The notes beneath the pieces are model-generated. The model was not told the origin of the DNA. It did no database searches and saw only the letters and a list, made by a program, of their open reading frames with translations. A program made the translations under genes and the position numbers. Of a stretch of 64,000 nucleotides of DNA, positions 23,494 to 35,068 are shown one piece after another (the first letter of the stretch is position 1; each line of letters begins with the position of its first letter). The DNA is from Annona cherimola. Taxonomy: Eukaryota > Streptophyta > Magnoliopsida > Magnoliales > Annonaceae. Location of the stretch: contig CM059971.1 in assembly GCA_030490835.1 (NCBI GenBank), forward strand, positions 102,428,095 to 102,492,094. The letters are read 5' to 3'.

Positions 23494-23762
23494 GGGTGTG
23501 TTTGGAAATGTGTAAAATTTTTATTGAAAAATTTTGAAAAATAAAAGTTGTCAAATAATGTGATATAATAGAGGTAATAATGAAGAGTAAAGATGATAAA
23601 GTTAAAATAGATAAGTTAGTTGTGTAGAAATGATTGAAAAGTAGGGTAGTTGTATAGGAAAATGTGAAAAAATAATTAAAAAATATGATAGTTATGGAGA
23701 GTGAAAAATTTTAGATTGAAAAGTTTTAAGCTGACATTTTTTAACCATTGCCAAATATACCC
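23494..23762. mobile_element. Tourist-like MITE
   Basis: GGGTGTGTTTGG at the left and CCAAATATACCC at the right, with a 269-bp body including GTTAAAATAGATAAGTTAGT and GATTGAAAAGTAGGGTAGTT. A-rich flanks make the 3-bp target ambiguous. Confidence 0.8.
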
Positions 23763-25309
23763 AAAAAGGATTTACAAGGATCTCGGTGGAGTCGACCCCT
23801 CTGAATCAAACCATTCTTTGGTACATCTTTCAATCTATCTATGCATCTTTTAGATCAAACTGAACACAACCTCATTATATATGAAAAATTACGAAGTGCA
23901 TTTGAAAAGTTATGGTGCACTCCATATATTGTGGGCCCCACATGATCATGAATGAGAAATTCATTCCACCCATTATATTTAAAATTGTTCAATTTATTAC
24001 TCTACTAATTTCTCCATGCAAATCCAACATGTGTGTGGTCCCCATCTTAAAATGATGTAAAATAAACGTAATAAAATAATTTAATATAAATATTAAGTTT
24101 AAAGTGACATTTTCAACCTCAAAACCGTCTGAAGTATAATTTTTATATAAATAAATGATTGCATAAAGTTTTTATTGTATTATAATATGTGTAGGTCCCA
24201 TTCTACAGCCGTCTTCACATGGTGGGATCTCATATATAACTCATGTACTGTATAAGCTTCACGAGATCATTTTTTATGATTTACGCCATCAGCAAACTGT
24301 CATTTTTAAGGTGATCAGGCTCGGTGCTTTACTGCTTTTAAAGTAGAAAGAGAAATTTTAGGATGGTAGTTTGATGTACACATTCTTGCACCCGGTTTTA
24401 AAGCAAAAAGAAGACACGACATTAAATTTCTGCTACAATTAAGCGCATTGATCAAAGAGTAACTATTCAATTTTATTGGGTTATAATTACCAATAATAAC
24501 CCACTTCAAAAAACAACGTCAGGATATATTGAGGGTTTTTTAATTCATGATTCTTAATTTGGATATTTATCGGGTGGTTTGGTTGGCGAATCTTCGGGAA
24601 GAAATGTTGCGGTAGTGAGCTTTATAAGGTTAACAAATAGGCACAAAAATGAAGAAATACAAAATAAGTATTTTTACTTAAGTAGAGGTTTGAAATAAAA
24701 ATTTGGAAAGGTCGAAAAAGAAAAAAAATTATAATGTCATCTGAACACATACTCAAATTACTATGATGTGACCTTATTAGAATCATTTGCTTTTGATAGT
24801 TCGCTGCTGTTCTTTTCTTTTTGTGAACGTCTACCCTTCTTTTGGTAGGTGGGCAAGACGCGCATTAAACACTGAGATTCGACGTGATGGTCACCTTCCG
24901 TATCGTCTAGAATTTTTCCTACGGGCCCATCGCTAGCTCCATGGCTGCTTATTTCATATTACTGTTCCTCTGCAAAATTCAATTCAAGTCTGGGCCTGTT
25001 GAGGAAGCTGGAATGGGATTCCAGGATGGGTGGGTACATGAGGGGAAGGATTGTTGTATTTTAAGATGTGAAAATAATCGTGAAAATGAAAAATGTAACA
25101 CGAGAAATGAAGAAGTAATAGAATAAAAGATGAGAAAAGTAGATTATTATATCTGGGGAATGAAATCTTTATTAAGATAAATTTAAAATTCATTCCGCCC
25201 TACCATATTCTACATATGAGGCTGCCCGCTTTGGTCCTTAAATTTATTTTTTAGACAAGGACAGAGGTTTGTAGCAAATGCACAATCATGAACATAACTA
25301 CGAGATTAA
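23763..25309. other. intergenic, AT-rich, with a family D copy
   Basis: A family D core lies at about 24055-24195 (TTTAAAGTGACATTTTCAAC). No gene was recognised; small open frames here lack any known domain. Confidence 0.5.
24055..24195. repeat. AT-rich dispersed family D copy
   Basis: Order AATAAAATAATTTAATAT, ACATTTTCAACCTCAAAACC, AAATAAATGATTGCATAAAG as in the other copies. Confidence 0.5.
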
Positions 25310-25837
25310 GGGCATATTCGTATAACACAACTTTTTGCTTTTCACAACTAATTTATTTTTAAATTTTTTTTCACATCTTCCTACATAACCACCTTACCTT
25401 TCAATTATATTTATACAAGTTCCCGTACAATTAATTTATCTATTTTAACTTCGTTCTTTTTACTTCTCAAAATTATCCTTTCATATGAAATCATTTACTC
25501 CCAAGGGGGTGTTTGGCAAATAAAAAACTTTTCTAATTAAAACTTTTTAATCTCTACAACTATCCTATTTTAATTATTTTTTACAACTTTTCATACAACT
25601 ACTCTACTTTTCAATGATTTTTACACAACTATACATATAACTAAATTATTTATTTTAATATTATTCTCTTTACTTCTCTTCACTATCCTTATCATGTCAC
25701 ATCATTTTCTATCAATTCAAAAAATTTTATACTAAAAAATTTTCATCAAAAGTTTTACCACTTTCCAAATATATCCTAATTCAAAAACTTTTATACAATT
25801 TTTTTTATTCAATAGTTTTATCACTTCCAAACACACC
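25310..25837. mobile_element. Tourist-like MITE, outer copy, split by an inner copy
   Basis: The left end GGGCATATTCG follows TTAA and the right end CCAAACACACC precedes TTAA. The body is interrupted at 25505-25776 by a second member of the family. Joining the parts restores the usual order ATCATTTACTC, then CAAAAACTTTTATAC, then TTTTATCACTTCC. Confidence 0.72.
25505..25776. mobile_element. Tourist-like MITE, inner copy
   Basis: GGGGGTGTTTGG to CCAAATATATCC, 272 bp, bordered by CAA on the left and TAA on the right (a degenerate TAA target). It lies in the same orientation as the host MITE. Confidence 0.75.
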
Positions 25838-25959
25838 TTAAGCTAAAAGTGTTAAATGATACGACCACACACCCAAAAGTAAGAGTGAGTCACCATTTAA
25901 GGTGCAAAATTAATTTTTTAATTTTTAAAATTTTCAATAAAATTATTTATCTTCCTTTG

Positions 25960-28900
25960 TGAGACCAAGAGGAATGCGGAAGAAATAGACAAGGTAAGAA
26001 TACTGCCCCGATTTCATGGCTACTTGATATTGCTTGTGAAGAGAGAAGAGGTGACCTAGCATTGCTTTGGTTGGAAGAGATAGAGGTCACTGTTAAAGTT
26101 TTTCTTCATATTGCATTGATGCAAAAGCTTTGAGTTCCTAATGCCCAAACCCTTGGTGCTTTACTAGTTTCCATGAGGACCTTGAGATGAGCAGGAGAAT
26201 GAATTATAGAATGTCATAACTTCATCAATAGGTTTTTCTACCATGGCTTATCATGAGTGACTTCAATGAAGTGCTAGGTCCCTTAGAAGTAAGAAACAAA
26301 AGAACACGATCCAAAAGGTAGATAAAAGCTTGAAAGAAGTGGTGGTAGGGGTGTTAATAGTAATGGTCAACCTGCCAACTTGCCTGTCCAACTTATCTAT
26401 AAATGAGTTTGAGTTGAAATTTTTGAATAAATGGTTTATGATCCGCCAATCCGTTCAATCATTTAATTAAATAAACAGATTAGGGTTGAGATTTTACAAC
26501 CTATCAATCCGTTTGTATAACCCTATAACCTGTTTAAAGGTGTATATATACATATATCTAATTTCTAACCCTTATTTCCCATTCTCATTTAGCTTTACCC
26601 ATTCCCGCATACAATTACTGACTGCCACTCGCGTGCATCCAATCTTTTACGCGACTTCTGTCTCGCCCTAGCTCTTTCACAGTGACATCTTTTTCATGTG
26701 CCCTCTCAGTATGTCTCTCTTCCTTTGGCGAGTCAAGTAGCCATGGTTGCTTCTCCTCCATGAATCAAATAACAATGGTGCCCTTTTCCTAATCTAGCTA
26801 GCTATCTTCATGCCTATTCTCGACTTTGGTGAAACATTAAATTCCTTTTGCCCATTCAATAATTTTGGAACCCTAAATCTCATTCCACCCAATCTCCTAG
26901 CTTCTCAGCCTCATCACGCTGCTAGAACTAGCCACCATCTCCTTAGCTGCTAAGATCGTACGCTTCTTCACCACTAGTCTGCTTTCCTCTCTCACTACCT
27001 GGTGTCCTCTCTCTTCTCATAGTAGTAGTGTTGTCTTTCCCACTTTCTGTCCTTCCTCGCCTCTTTGTCTCTAATTTCTCTTATAATATTATTCTCCATC
27101 TCTCTAGATCCGTGTCTGGCTGCCGAAGTCTCTATCACTATCACCACTGCTGCCGTCCAACTACTCATCGATAGGTATAATATTTTGCCTATTGTCAATT
27201 CTTCAAATGTGGGTTGGAATGAAGGTGAACACTAAAAATTGTGGTAGTTTCATAATTGTATTGTCATGTTATGATTGTATAATTTATACTACGTCTTGTT
27301 GTGTTTGACATACAATTAAGTATTGCATATGGTTGAAATTAATCAACCACTCCATTACCACAAGTTGCTTATGTTTATGATTGAATCAAAGGCAAAAAAG
27401 GTTAAAAAGTTAACTTTAGCTATGTGGGATCATTTTACTAAATTTCAAGGATGTTCACTTTTGAGTTATCTAAATTTTCAGACCTTATTCTAGATTTTTA
27501 GCAGTGAAATTGGTTATATATATAACCCGTTAACAATCGCCAATCCGTTTATTAAATAAGTTGTAAATGGGTTAGGGTTAAGTTTTTTAAACGAATTAAT
27601 AAATGGATTAGAATTATGATATTTAAATGAGTTGAGATTAGGATTAGACTCCAATCCGTCCAACCCGATCCATTAACACTCCTAAGTGGTGGTGACTGGT
27701 GCAATTTGTTAGATATAAGTTTTGCGGGACTTGAGATAACTTGGTCTAATAAGAGACATGGTCTTGATAGGGTAGAGGCATGCTTTAGACGGAGGTCTTG
27801 CTTCTCAAGCTGAGTTCAATCTGTTCCCATATGCCAAGCTTCATCGCTTAATTGCTACCTACTTAGATCATTGCCAATTAAAATGGTGCTTTATGTGAGA
27901 GATCTCAACAAGATTTCAAATATCAATTATTTTGGGCAAGGGATAGAAAGGCTCATGAAATTATTGACAAAGTTTGGGCTATGGAACATTCAAGGGATAC
28001 TTCTGATATGGAGAAGTTGATATGAAAAATTAAAAAATGCGGGATGTAGTTAATGAGGTGGAATAGAGAAAAAAGAGGCAACATCACAAATGCAATTAGG
28101 AAAGAATGAGCTTGTTTAAAGAAGTTGAAGATGTAGAACTTTTCATAAATCAACGAACAAGAGATAAAAATAGCGAAGAAAAGAATAAATGAGCTTCTAA
28201 AAGATGAGAAAATTATGTGGCGCTAGCGATCAAAATGCGTTGGCCTCTTCATGGAGATAGGAATAGAACTTTTTTCCATAGGATGACATCTAATAGACAT
28301 AGGATTAATTTCATGGAAGGGGGTTTTGAATGAGAAAGGCAGCTGTGTGGCAGATCAAGAAGAAAAACAAAAAGCTATTTTGAGACATCTCAAAGAAATT
28401 TGCTCTAGCTCAAATCCTAGTAGAATGAGAAGGACATCAGATTTAATAAGAAAGAAGATGTCTCCTGCAGAAATGAAAATCTTACAATACCTCTAGAGAT
28501 GGGCAAAGTAATAGCAGTAATGAAAAAAATGAACTCCACAAAAACACTAGGTCTTAATAGTTCCTTTGCAGGCTTCTTTTAAAGACACTAGAGCATAATG
28601 GGCTAGAATGTGTAAATCTTTTATGGAGGATGACAGAGATCAGGATAGTTTTTTGGAGGAGATAAATTCAACCACTATAGTTCTAATCCCAAAGAAGGCG
28701 GGGGCAAAAAGGGTCTTAGATTATAGATTATCAATTTTTGTAATGCATCGTACAAGATTATAGTAAAAATTCTAGCAAACAGGCTTAAAGCTTATCTTCA
28801 AGGCATTATCTCTAAACACCAAAGTGCGTTTATCTTGGAGCAACTCATTTTGACTAATATGTTAATAGCCTATGAAATAATCTACTTCCTTTATAATAGA

Positions 28901-29800
28901 AAGAAAGATAACAAGGAAGACATTGCTATAAAATTAGGCACACCAAAACTTACAACAAAGTGGAGTGAGATTTCCTTGGCCAGATGATGGAGGATATGAG
29001 CTTTCGTGACACTTAGATAAGTTGGATAATGAGACATATTAAATCTGTCAATTATTTCTATAACATCAATGAGTTCAAGACAGAAAATTTCAAGCCAAAA
29101 AGAAGTATTAGGCTAGAGGATCCCTTGTCTCCTTATCTTTTCTTATTATGTATGGATGGATTTTCTCTACTTATCTAGGATTGAATCATAAGTAAGTTGA
29201 TGCACAGTCTAAAATCTGCATGAGAAGTCCATAGATTGTGCACCGTTTCTTTGCTGATGACATTTTGCTCTTCATGAAGGCTAGTCAATTTAAAATATCC
29301 TACCTATTGGAAACGTTGAAGGTGCATAGCGAGTGCTTCGGCCAATAAATTAATATAGACAAACTAATTTTATTTTTTAGTGCAAACTCCAACCAAAATT
29401 AGATGAAGAAAGATAGAGAACCTACTAGACTTAGTTAGAAAGGAAATTCAAGGTTATCTTGGGCTTCTTGCATGGTTAGAGAGATCCAAGAAGAGAATGT
29501 TTAAAGGTTTAAATGAAAAGATATGAAAAAAAGTCAAAGGATGGAATGGTCGACTTCTCTCATGGGGTGGCAAGGAAGTTCTTATTAAGAACATAGCCCA
29601 AGCCATTCCATACTACAACACGAGTCTTTTTTCTCCTCTCAAAAACTTTTTATAATGAGATGAGCAACATGATTAGTTTAGTTTGGTGAGGAAAAAGAGA
29701 TGTCCGAAAGAAAATCAGATGAATATTGTGAGGGAAGATGTACTTTTCCAAATTAATGGGAGATATAGGCTTCAGAGATATAAGCAAATGGGGTAATTTG
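25960..29800 (+). mobile_element. LINE relic (endonuclease and RT), heavily decayed
   Basis: Translations in shifting frames give an endonuclease region (GDLALLWLEEIEVTVKVF, then SDFNEVLGPLE near 26260 and FAGLEITWSNKRHGLDRVE near 27730), a linker (RWPLHGDRNRTFFHR), RT motifs (ANRLKAYLQGIISKHQSAF; FADDILLFMKAS near 29250) and the post-RT linker (LLSWGGKEVLIKN). It stops near GDIGFRDI at about 29790, before the zf-RVT and RNase H that the other LINE keeps. Many stops and frameshifts mark it as old. A hAT element at 26346-27684 splits the endonuclease part. Confidence 0.85.
26346..27684. mobile_element. hAT-type non-autonomous transposon, 1339 bp, nested in LINE
   Basis: Ends TAGGGGTGTTAAT and (inverted) TAGGAGTGTTAAT are flanked by the exact 8-bp duplication AGTGGTGG (26338-26345 and 27685-27692). 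Subterminal regions of about 180 bp are loosely inverted, with repeated words such as AATCCGTT and AACCCGTTAAC. The middle (26580-27180) is pyrimidine-rich and less AT-rich, without transposase motifs; it may be a leader-like or captured segment. Confidence 0.88.
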
Positions 29801-32340
29801 CAATTTTTCTAATGAAAGAGGATAAATAGGAATGAGAGGGGGTTAGCGTCTCATATTTTCTTCTTGCCCTTCTTCTTTCACCATTATTAGACTTCAACCT
29901 ACCCTCTAAACTTTATTTAAGCTTTGCAAAAATCATTATTTAACATCAAGGAGCATAATGCCTTATGGAATTTCAAGTTTAGAGTAAGGTTTTTGAAAGA
30001 AATTAGGAAAAAATCGAATTTTAAGTAAGTGACTTGTTTTCTCTTTGAATAAATTATATATTTAAGGTACAAATATGTTGTTTAACATTTCCATACAAGT
30101 ATTACATATATAGTTAAGGATTTTCATGATTTTTACTCATTCAAAAGTTTCGTTGAAAATTGAGAATTTTGATGGAAATCCATGAAATGGATTATGTAGA
30201 AGTACTTTTAACATATTTCAAATGTGTTGGGTTGATATTGGTTGCTTCCATATAAGATTTTAATGATTTTTCAAAAATGTCTAACAAATGTTTGATGAAA
30301 TGCATAAGAAAAGTGACTAAGTGTATTTTTGAACGAAAATAAAAATTTAAAACTTTAATGATGCATATGACATATTGGTATGAAGAATTCCTAAAGATTG
30401 ACTTAAATACAGGTTAATTGAAGTAGACTTGAGGCATCAGTAATGCACTTCATGTGTTGGGTCATGGCATTAAGTTGGAATTTATTTAGTAAAATGCTAT
30501 AAATGTATGATATGATAATCTTGAGAATTGGGAATGAGCCGAAGTTTTGATGGGTGAAGTTGTGGGTTTGTATATGTGTATAAACTTATGTAAATAAAAA
30601 TGATTATATTTATTAATTAATTAGTTTGAAATTAAAATGTTTGATGGAGCTTAACTTGACAACTAAAGTATGAGAACTTTATTGCAGGTAAGTAGATTGT
30701 TTTATTTTCAAACGAATTATAGATTTGGCTAGTAAAATGACTTGTTTAATCACTGTATATGGGTACTATTTTTGTGTTGTATATTTTGAGAAGTTTGAGA
30801 CTTTAAGTTGTGTAAGGGCTTTTGGGAATTTATTGAGAACTAGGGGCTTTGGTCAGAACCCAAAGATTAAAGGATTTAGAAATAATTTTTCATGCAAATA
30901 TAGTATATTAAGGTGAAATTTTTGGATTTAATAATGGTTTGTTGTGATTTTTGAAGTGTGCTTATTGAGTGTTCAATAAAATGCCAATGAGAGATATAAT
31001 TTATTGAATTCTTGTAAAAACGAATATTGAGTATTTTAAAAGTGTAAGTTGTTTTTTCAATAAATCATATGTTTGACTTATAAATAACTTATTTAACCGT
31101 TGCATACGGGCATCGCTCTTGTATTGTATGTCTTAGGATGTTTGAATTTTTTGATTGTGTATGGAATTTTGAAATTTGTTGGGAATTAAGGGTTTTGGTT
31201 AGAACCCATGGACTGAAAGATTTAGAAGTGATTTCTTGAGATTTTGAATTTTGAATTTTCATGGCGTTTGTTGATTTTTATGGTTTAGGGTAAGACTTTT
31301 TGTTAAAAATGATTTAGTTATGTATTTTGATGTAATTTTATGAAATCATATGCTGCATGGTTTTGACATGAGCATGTGATATGTGATAGTGTGATTGGTG
31401 CATGTACACTTTTTGCATGAATGATAGTTTAAATGATAGTGTAATGCTATGGAAACCGAGTCTCAACTTTGGGGTGGCAGCGTGTGGACCCTCTCAAACT
31501 GGGTGCATAGACCATTGATGAGTAGATGTACACCAGGTAGTTGGATAAGTCACAACATCCAAATCGGGCACTGGTTGTGTCTTCAGGTATGAGTTGTCTA
31601 TGACCCTTCATAGACATGAGAATCGTTTAGCGTCTTGAGGCATGTGTGTTTGTAGCATAACATGACATAACATGATTGTATGAGGCTGCATTACATACAG
31701 TGACTTGACATACATGATAAATTTGGCATAGGTTTGCCATTGTTTTCACTAATCGCACCTACTTACTAAGATTGCCCAAACTCACATATTTTTGGCATGA
31801 CTGATATTGTAGGTACTTAGGTATTGACTAAGTCATTTTGATCCCAAGTTAAAATGAACTATAACATGTATAAAATCATGTAACACTTTTAAGGTTGATA
31901 TATCTATGAGACAGGAAATATACATTGGTGTGTATTATATTTGAATGGTGGGAAGTGTATATATATTGGATCATGGTTTATAAATGTATAGCTTAGAGAG
32001 GCTTTATGATTAGAATTTTGATTTGTAAATATAAAATTTACTTTCATTATAAGTTGAATCCATGCTTTCATGTGTAATTATGATTATGATGATAATAAGA
32101 TCAGGTTGAAATCATAAGATTTTAGATTATTATTGTTGTCACGTGATTGAATAATATACTAGTTGTGGATATCAAAAGTTACTATAAGGGTGTGTATGTA
32201 TGTGTGTATAATTCTTTGTCTCATGAAATGTGACAGGCCCTAAGGGGATGCCATGGGATACCTAGCTTAGCAACCACCGATCCAAGGCTTGGGCTAGCAG
32301 GATGCTACATTACCGTATTCTGATTATAACCTATCTAGTA
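29801..32340. repeat. unclassified repeat region with diverged ~355-bp direct repeats
   Basis: Segments at about 30687-30910 and 31045-31250 align with each other: a TTGTTTAA(T/C)C(A/G) word, then CTTTGGTCAGAACCC or TTTTGGTTAGAACCC, then AAAGATTTAGAA-like text. A weaker third copy starts near 30035. No protein domain was recognised. It may be the internal, non-coding part of an old retroelement. Confidence 0.55.
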
Positions 32341-32780
32341 AATGGATTAGCGGGTTGTTAACGACTTTTCTCAACATATTACAAACAAACTGATTTGATA
32401 AAATTATATGAAATAAATTAAAACTAGACTTCTAAATGATGAAATGTTAACAATTTAAAAACGTAGTTGATAATCATAAGAAATAGTAATAGTTAGTCCA
32501 AGTCTCAACATTTCAATGAAAACTTAATAAGTACAATAATTTCTTTTGCATCAATATAAAAAGATTAAACACGGTTGTTACTAGGTTAGTGGGTTGGGTA
32601 GATTAAGTGGATCGTTTTACAGGCTGACGGTTTGGCAACATTCATCTTTAATCCATTTATTCAAGTTAAACTGGTTGTCAAGTGGATGGGTTGCAATTCA
32701 TTTAGTTAAAGAGCTTAACCTTAGTCCATTTATAGATGTGTTAGTGGACTTGGCTCATTTACGTTGCATCCCTACCTCTC
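32318..32780. mobile_element. possible hAT-like remnant
   Basis: The left part (AGTAAATGGATTAGCGGGTT, then GTTAACGAC) and the right end GTTGCATCCCTA resemble the subterminal and terminal words of the hAT elements above. I cannot pair the two ends or find a target duplication. Confidence 0.4.
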
Positions 32781-35068
32781 ACATTATCGGAGGTTCTTGT
32801 TTTTCGTTTCTGTGTGGTTGCGTTTTTCACATGAAGCTTAGCTTTCAGTGAAATTGGTTATATGTGAACTAACATGCAAGTTTGCACTGTGGATGCGTAC
32901 CAAAAGTTCGATCTCTATTAGCTGGTTGACCACTCAGAATCTTGGCAATGACATGATGAACTGATGCGTCTATTTCGTATCTAGTGTCTTGATTTTAGGC
33001 CCCACCTTATGACCGCATATGCTTGCACTTTGGATTGCGTTGTCGATTCACAAGGGTGGAATTGGGAAATCAATGCCACTAGTCCGTTCGCCCGCAGAAA
33101 GATCCAAGGACAATTCCAACCTCTTCCTCTGTTATTTTAATTTCTGCTTTGCTTTTTCAAAAAAAAAAAAAATAATAATAATAAAAAAAAAGTCTGCTTT
33201 GCTAATTTCTCTGAGGTTTGGGACTTAGGCCGCAGGGTCTAGGACCAAACATCCCTGTTCATCACCTTATGATCTGGAGGGAAGATTGGCTGTACGTAGT
33301 GGACAAGAGAATCCACCACACCACAACACTAGCAAATGGGCTAGCTTGGTAGCCCCACTTGCTTGGTAATGGCAAACACAATGCCGGCCACGTTGCTTAA
33401 AGAGGATAACTAGATTAGGGAGAGGTTTTTTTCCCAAGGCAGGGCCCTCTGCCAACATAAAACATGTATGGGACATGTCTTTTTGTTGGAAAGAGAAGTG
33501 GGAAGAGAGATTAGAGAACGTGGGAACGTACGCCCTCATTTTACCCACCACTTCCCTTTTGAATTGCAGTTCATCTTTTATCATATCACAGAAGAACAGC
33601 ATAAAGGGTCCATATCTCAATCAGCGTGTCATGTACAAATAGATGCTTTCAATGATATTGGAGCTACTCCCTATGTGTGGGCAATGGCCGCATTTATTAT
33701 TTTCGCAAATGAGATTAGGACAGTGAGGATGATGATAGCAACCCAGAGCTTTCTGAAGTTTTTGAAGTTTTACATCCATAAAAATATTAGGAGAGAACTT
33801 GGCTATATATTTATTCACATTTTGACCATGAAACCCAAGAGGCTCAGGTAAACAGCATTTTACGTATATTGGTTTCAACTAAAGCAAATATTAATATGTT
33901 TCATGCCTTAGAGTCTGACCATAAGTGGAGTGACTGGGAACTATTGATATAATGAAAACTCTTGGGCCATGCAGCTTCCACGGTGGTATTTAATTACAGT
34001 GGTCTGGATAAGCAAATGGATTACGCCTGCATTGGCATCCGACGTCAGGCGGTGCACTACTGAGTCTGCATGATTCTTTTGGCCTCCCCTCCCTTTTGAC
34101 CAACTGTAGAAAAGAGTCCTACCCCCCCAACAGCGGTCCATCTTTTTCTCCTTCTCACCATCATGATATCAAGCGTTGAAATCACACATTACCAGAGAAG
34201 GATATGGCAGGAAAAGAGATCTTCCAAGTACACGTGAGTTTTGACACCCACATGCCGCCATATGTGCTACTAGGCACATGCCTGACAGATCAGAAATTTT
34301 TATCAAACAGGTAGTTCTGTTTAAAGCCTGGCCATTTCACCACCGAAATATGCCACAGAGCATCCGAACGTATTGGGTGGATACAATCATACAAATGCTT
34401 TGCTACTCATAAAAAAAATATTTAGTACACGGGCCCACTTAATCTAAGGAAACGCTGTATTTTGGGAGCTATATCCCATCATAATTGAAACCAATCAGAT
34501 GGGAACATAGGTCCTACGTCCATTTGCCATTGTGGCGCATATGGGTGTGCAAAACCGTGCACAAAAATTGAGACAGATGCATTGAATCTTCCGTCTTTAC
34601 GCGGATGGGATTAGACCTAACAGCCTTTTTTTTTTTGTTTTTGTTTTCTCTCTCTCTCTCTCTCTTTCTCTCCGTGTATACTTTGAAAGGTCTGATGGAG
34701 ATCCTTGGAATCAAATCTAAGACCTTTTGACCCTTAAAGAGGCCTAGTGATAAAAGTCAAATTATTAAATAAAGGAGAAGGGAAGACGAAGAAAAAAGAT
34801 ATAATAGTAATCAATTTAGCTAGCATTGCTCCAATATTGCATTTGGTCCCACAAACCAACATTTGGTTCATCATTCTTCTCTATACTTTAATTAATACAG
34901 AAGTCAAGATGCTTAGGTCTGTAAAAAGTCGCAATAAGGATTATGTGCTCTAAGGTATGAGAAAATGCTGAGTGCAGTGGTTGCTTGAGGTTCCTTCCCA
35001 CATGCAAACCAATCACTGAGTGTTTTCTTCACCCGGGGTAGACCTGATCATGGTTATGAGCAGCTCAA
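32781..35068. other. intergenic, 3' flank of the NPF gene
   Basis: Less AT-rich than most of the window and free of the MITE families. The small open frames overlap each other on both strands and carry no known motif. A TC microsatellite lies at about 34648-34672. The text around 34690-34745, read on the minus strand, has weak tRNA-like boxes and might be an old SINE. Confidence 0.5.

Noticed and set aside
33267..33878. Frames of 85-127 codons on both strands downstream of the NPF gene
   Set aside because: Opposing frames overlap, contain no recognisable domain and show no splice partners.
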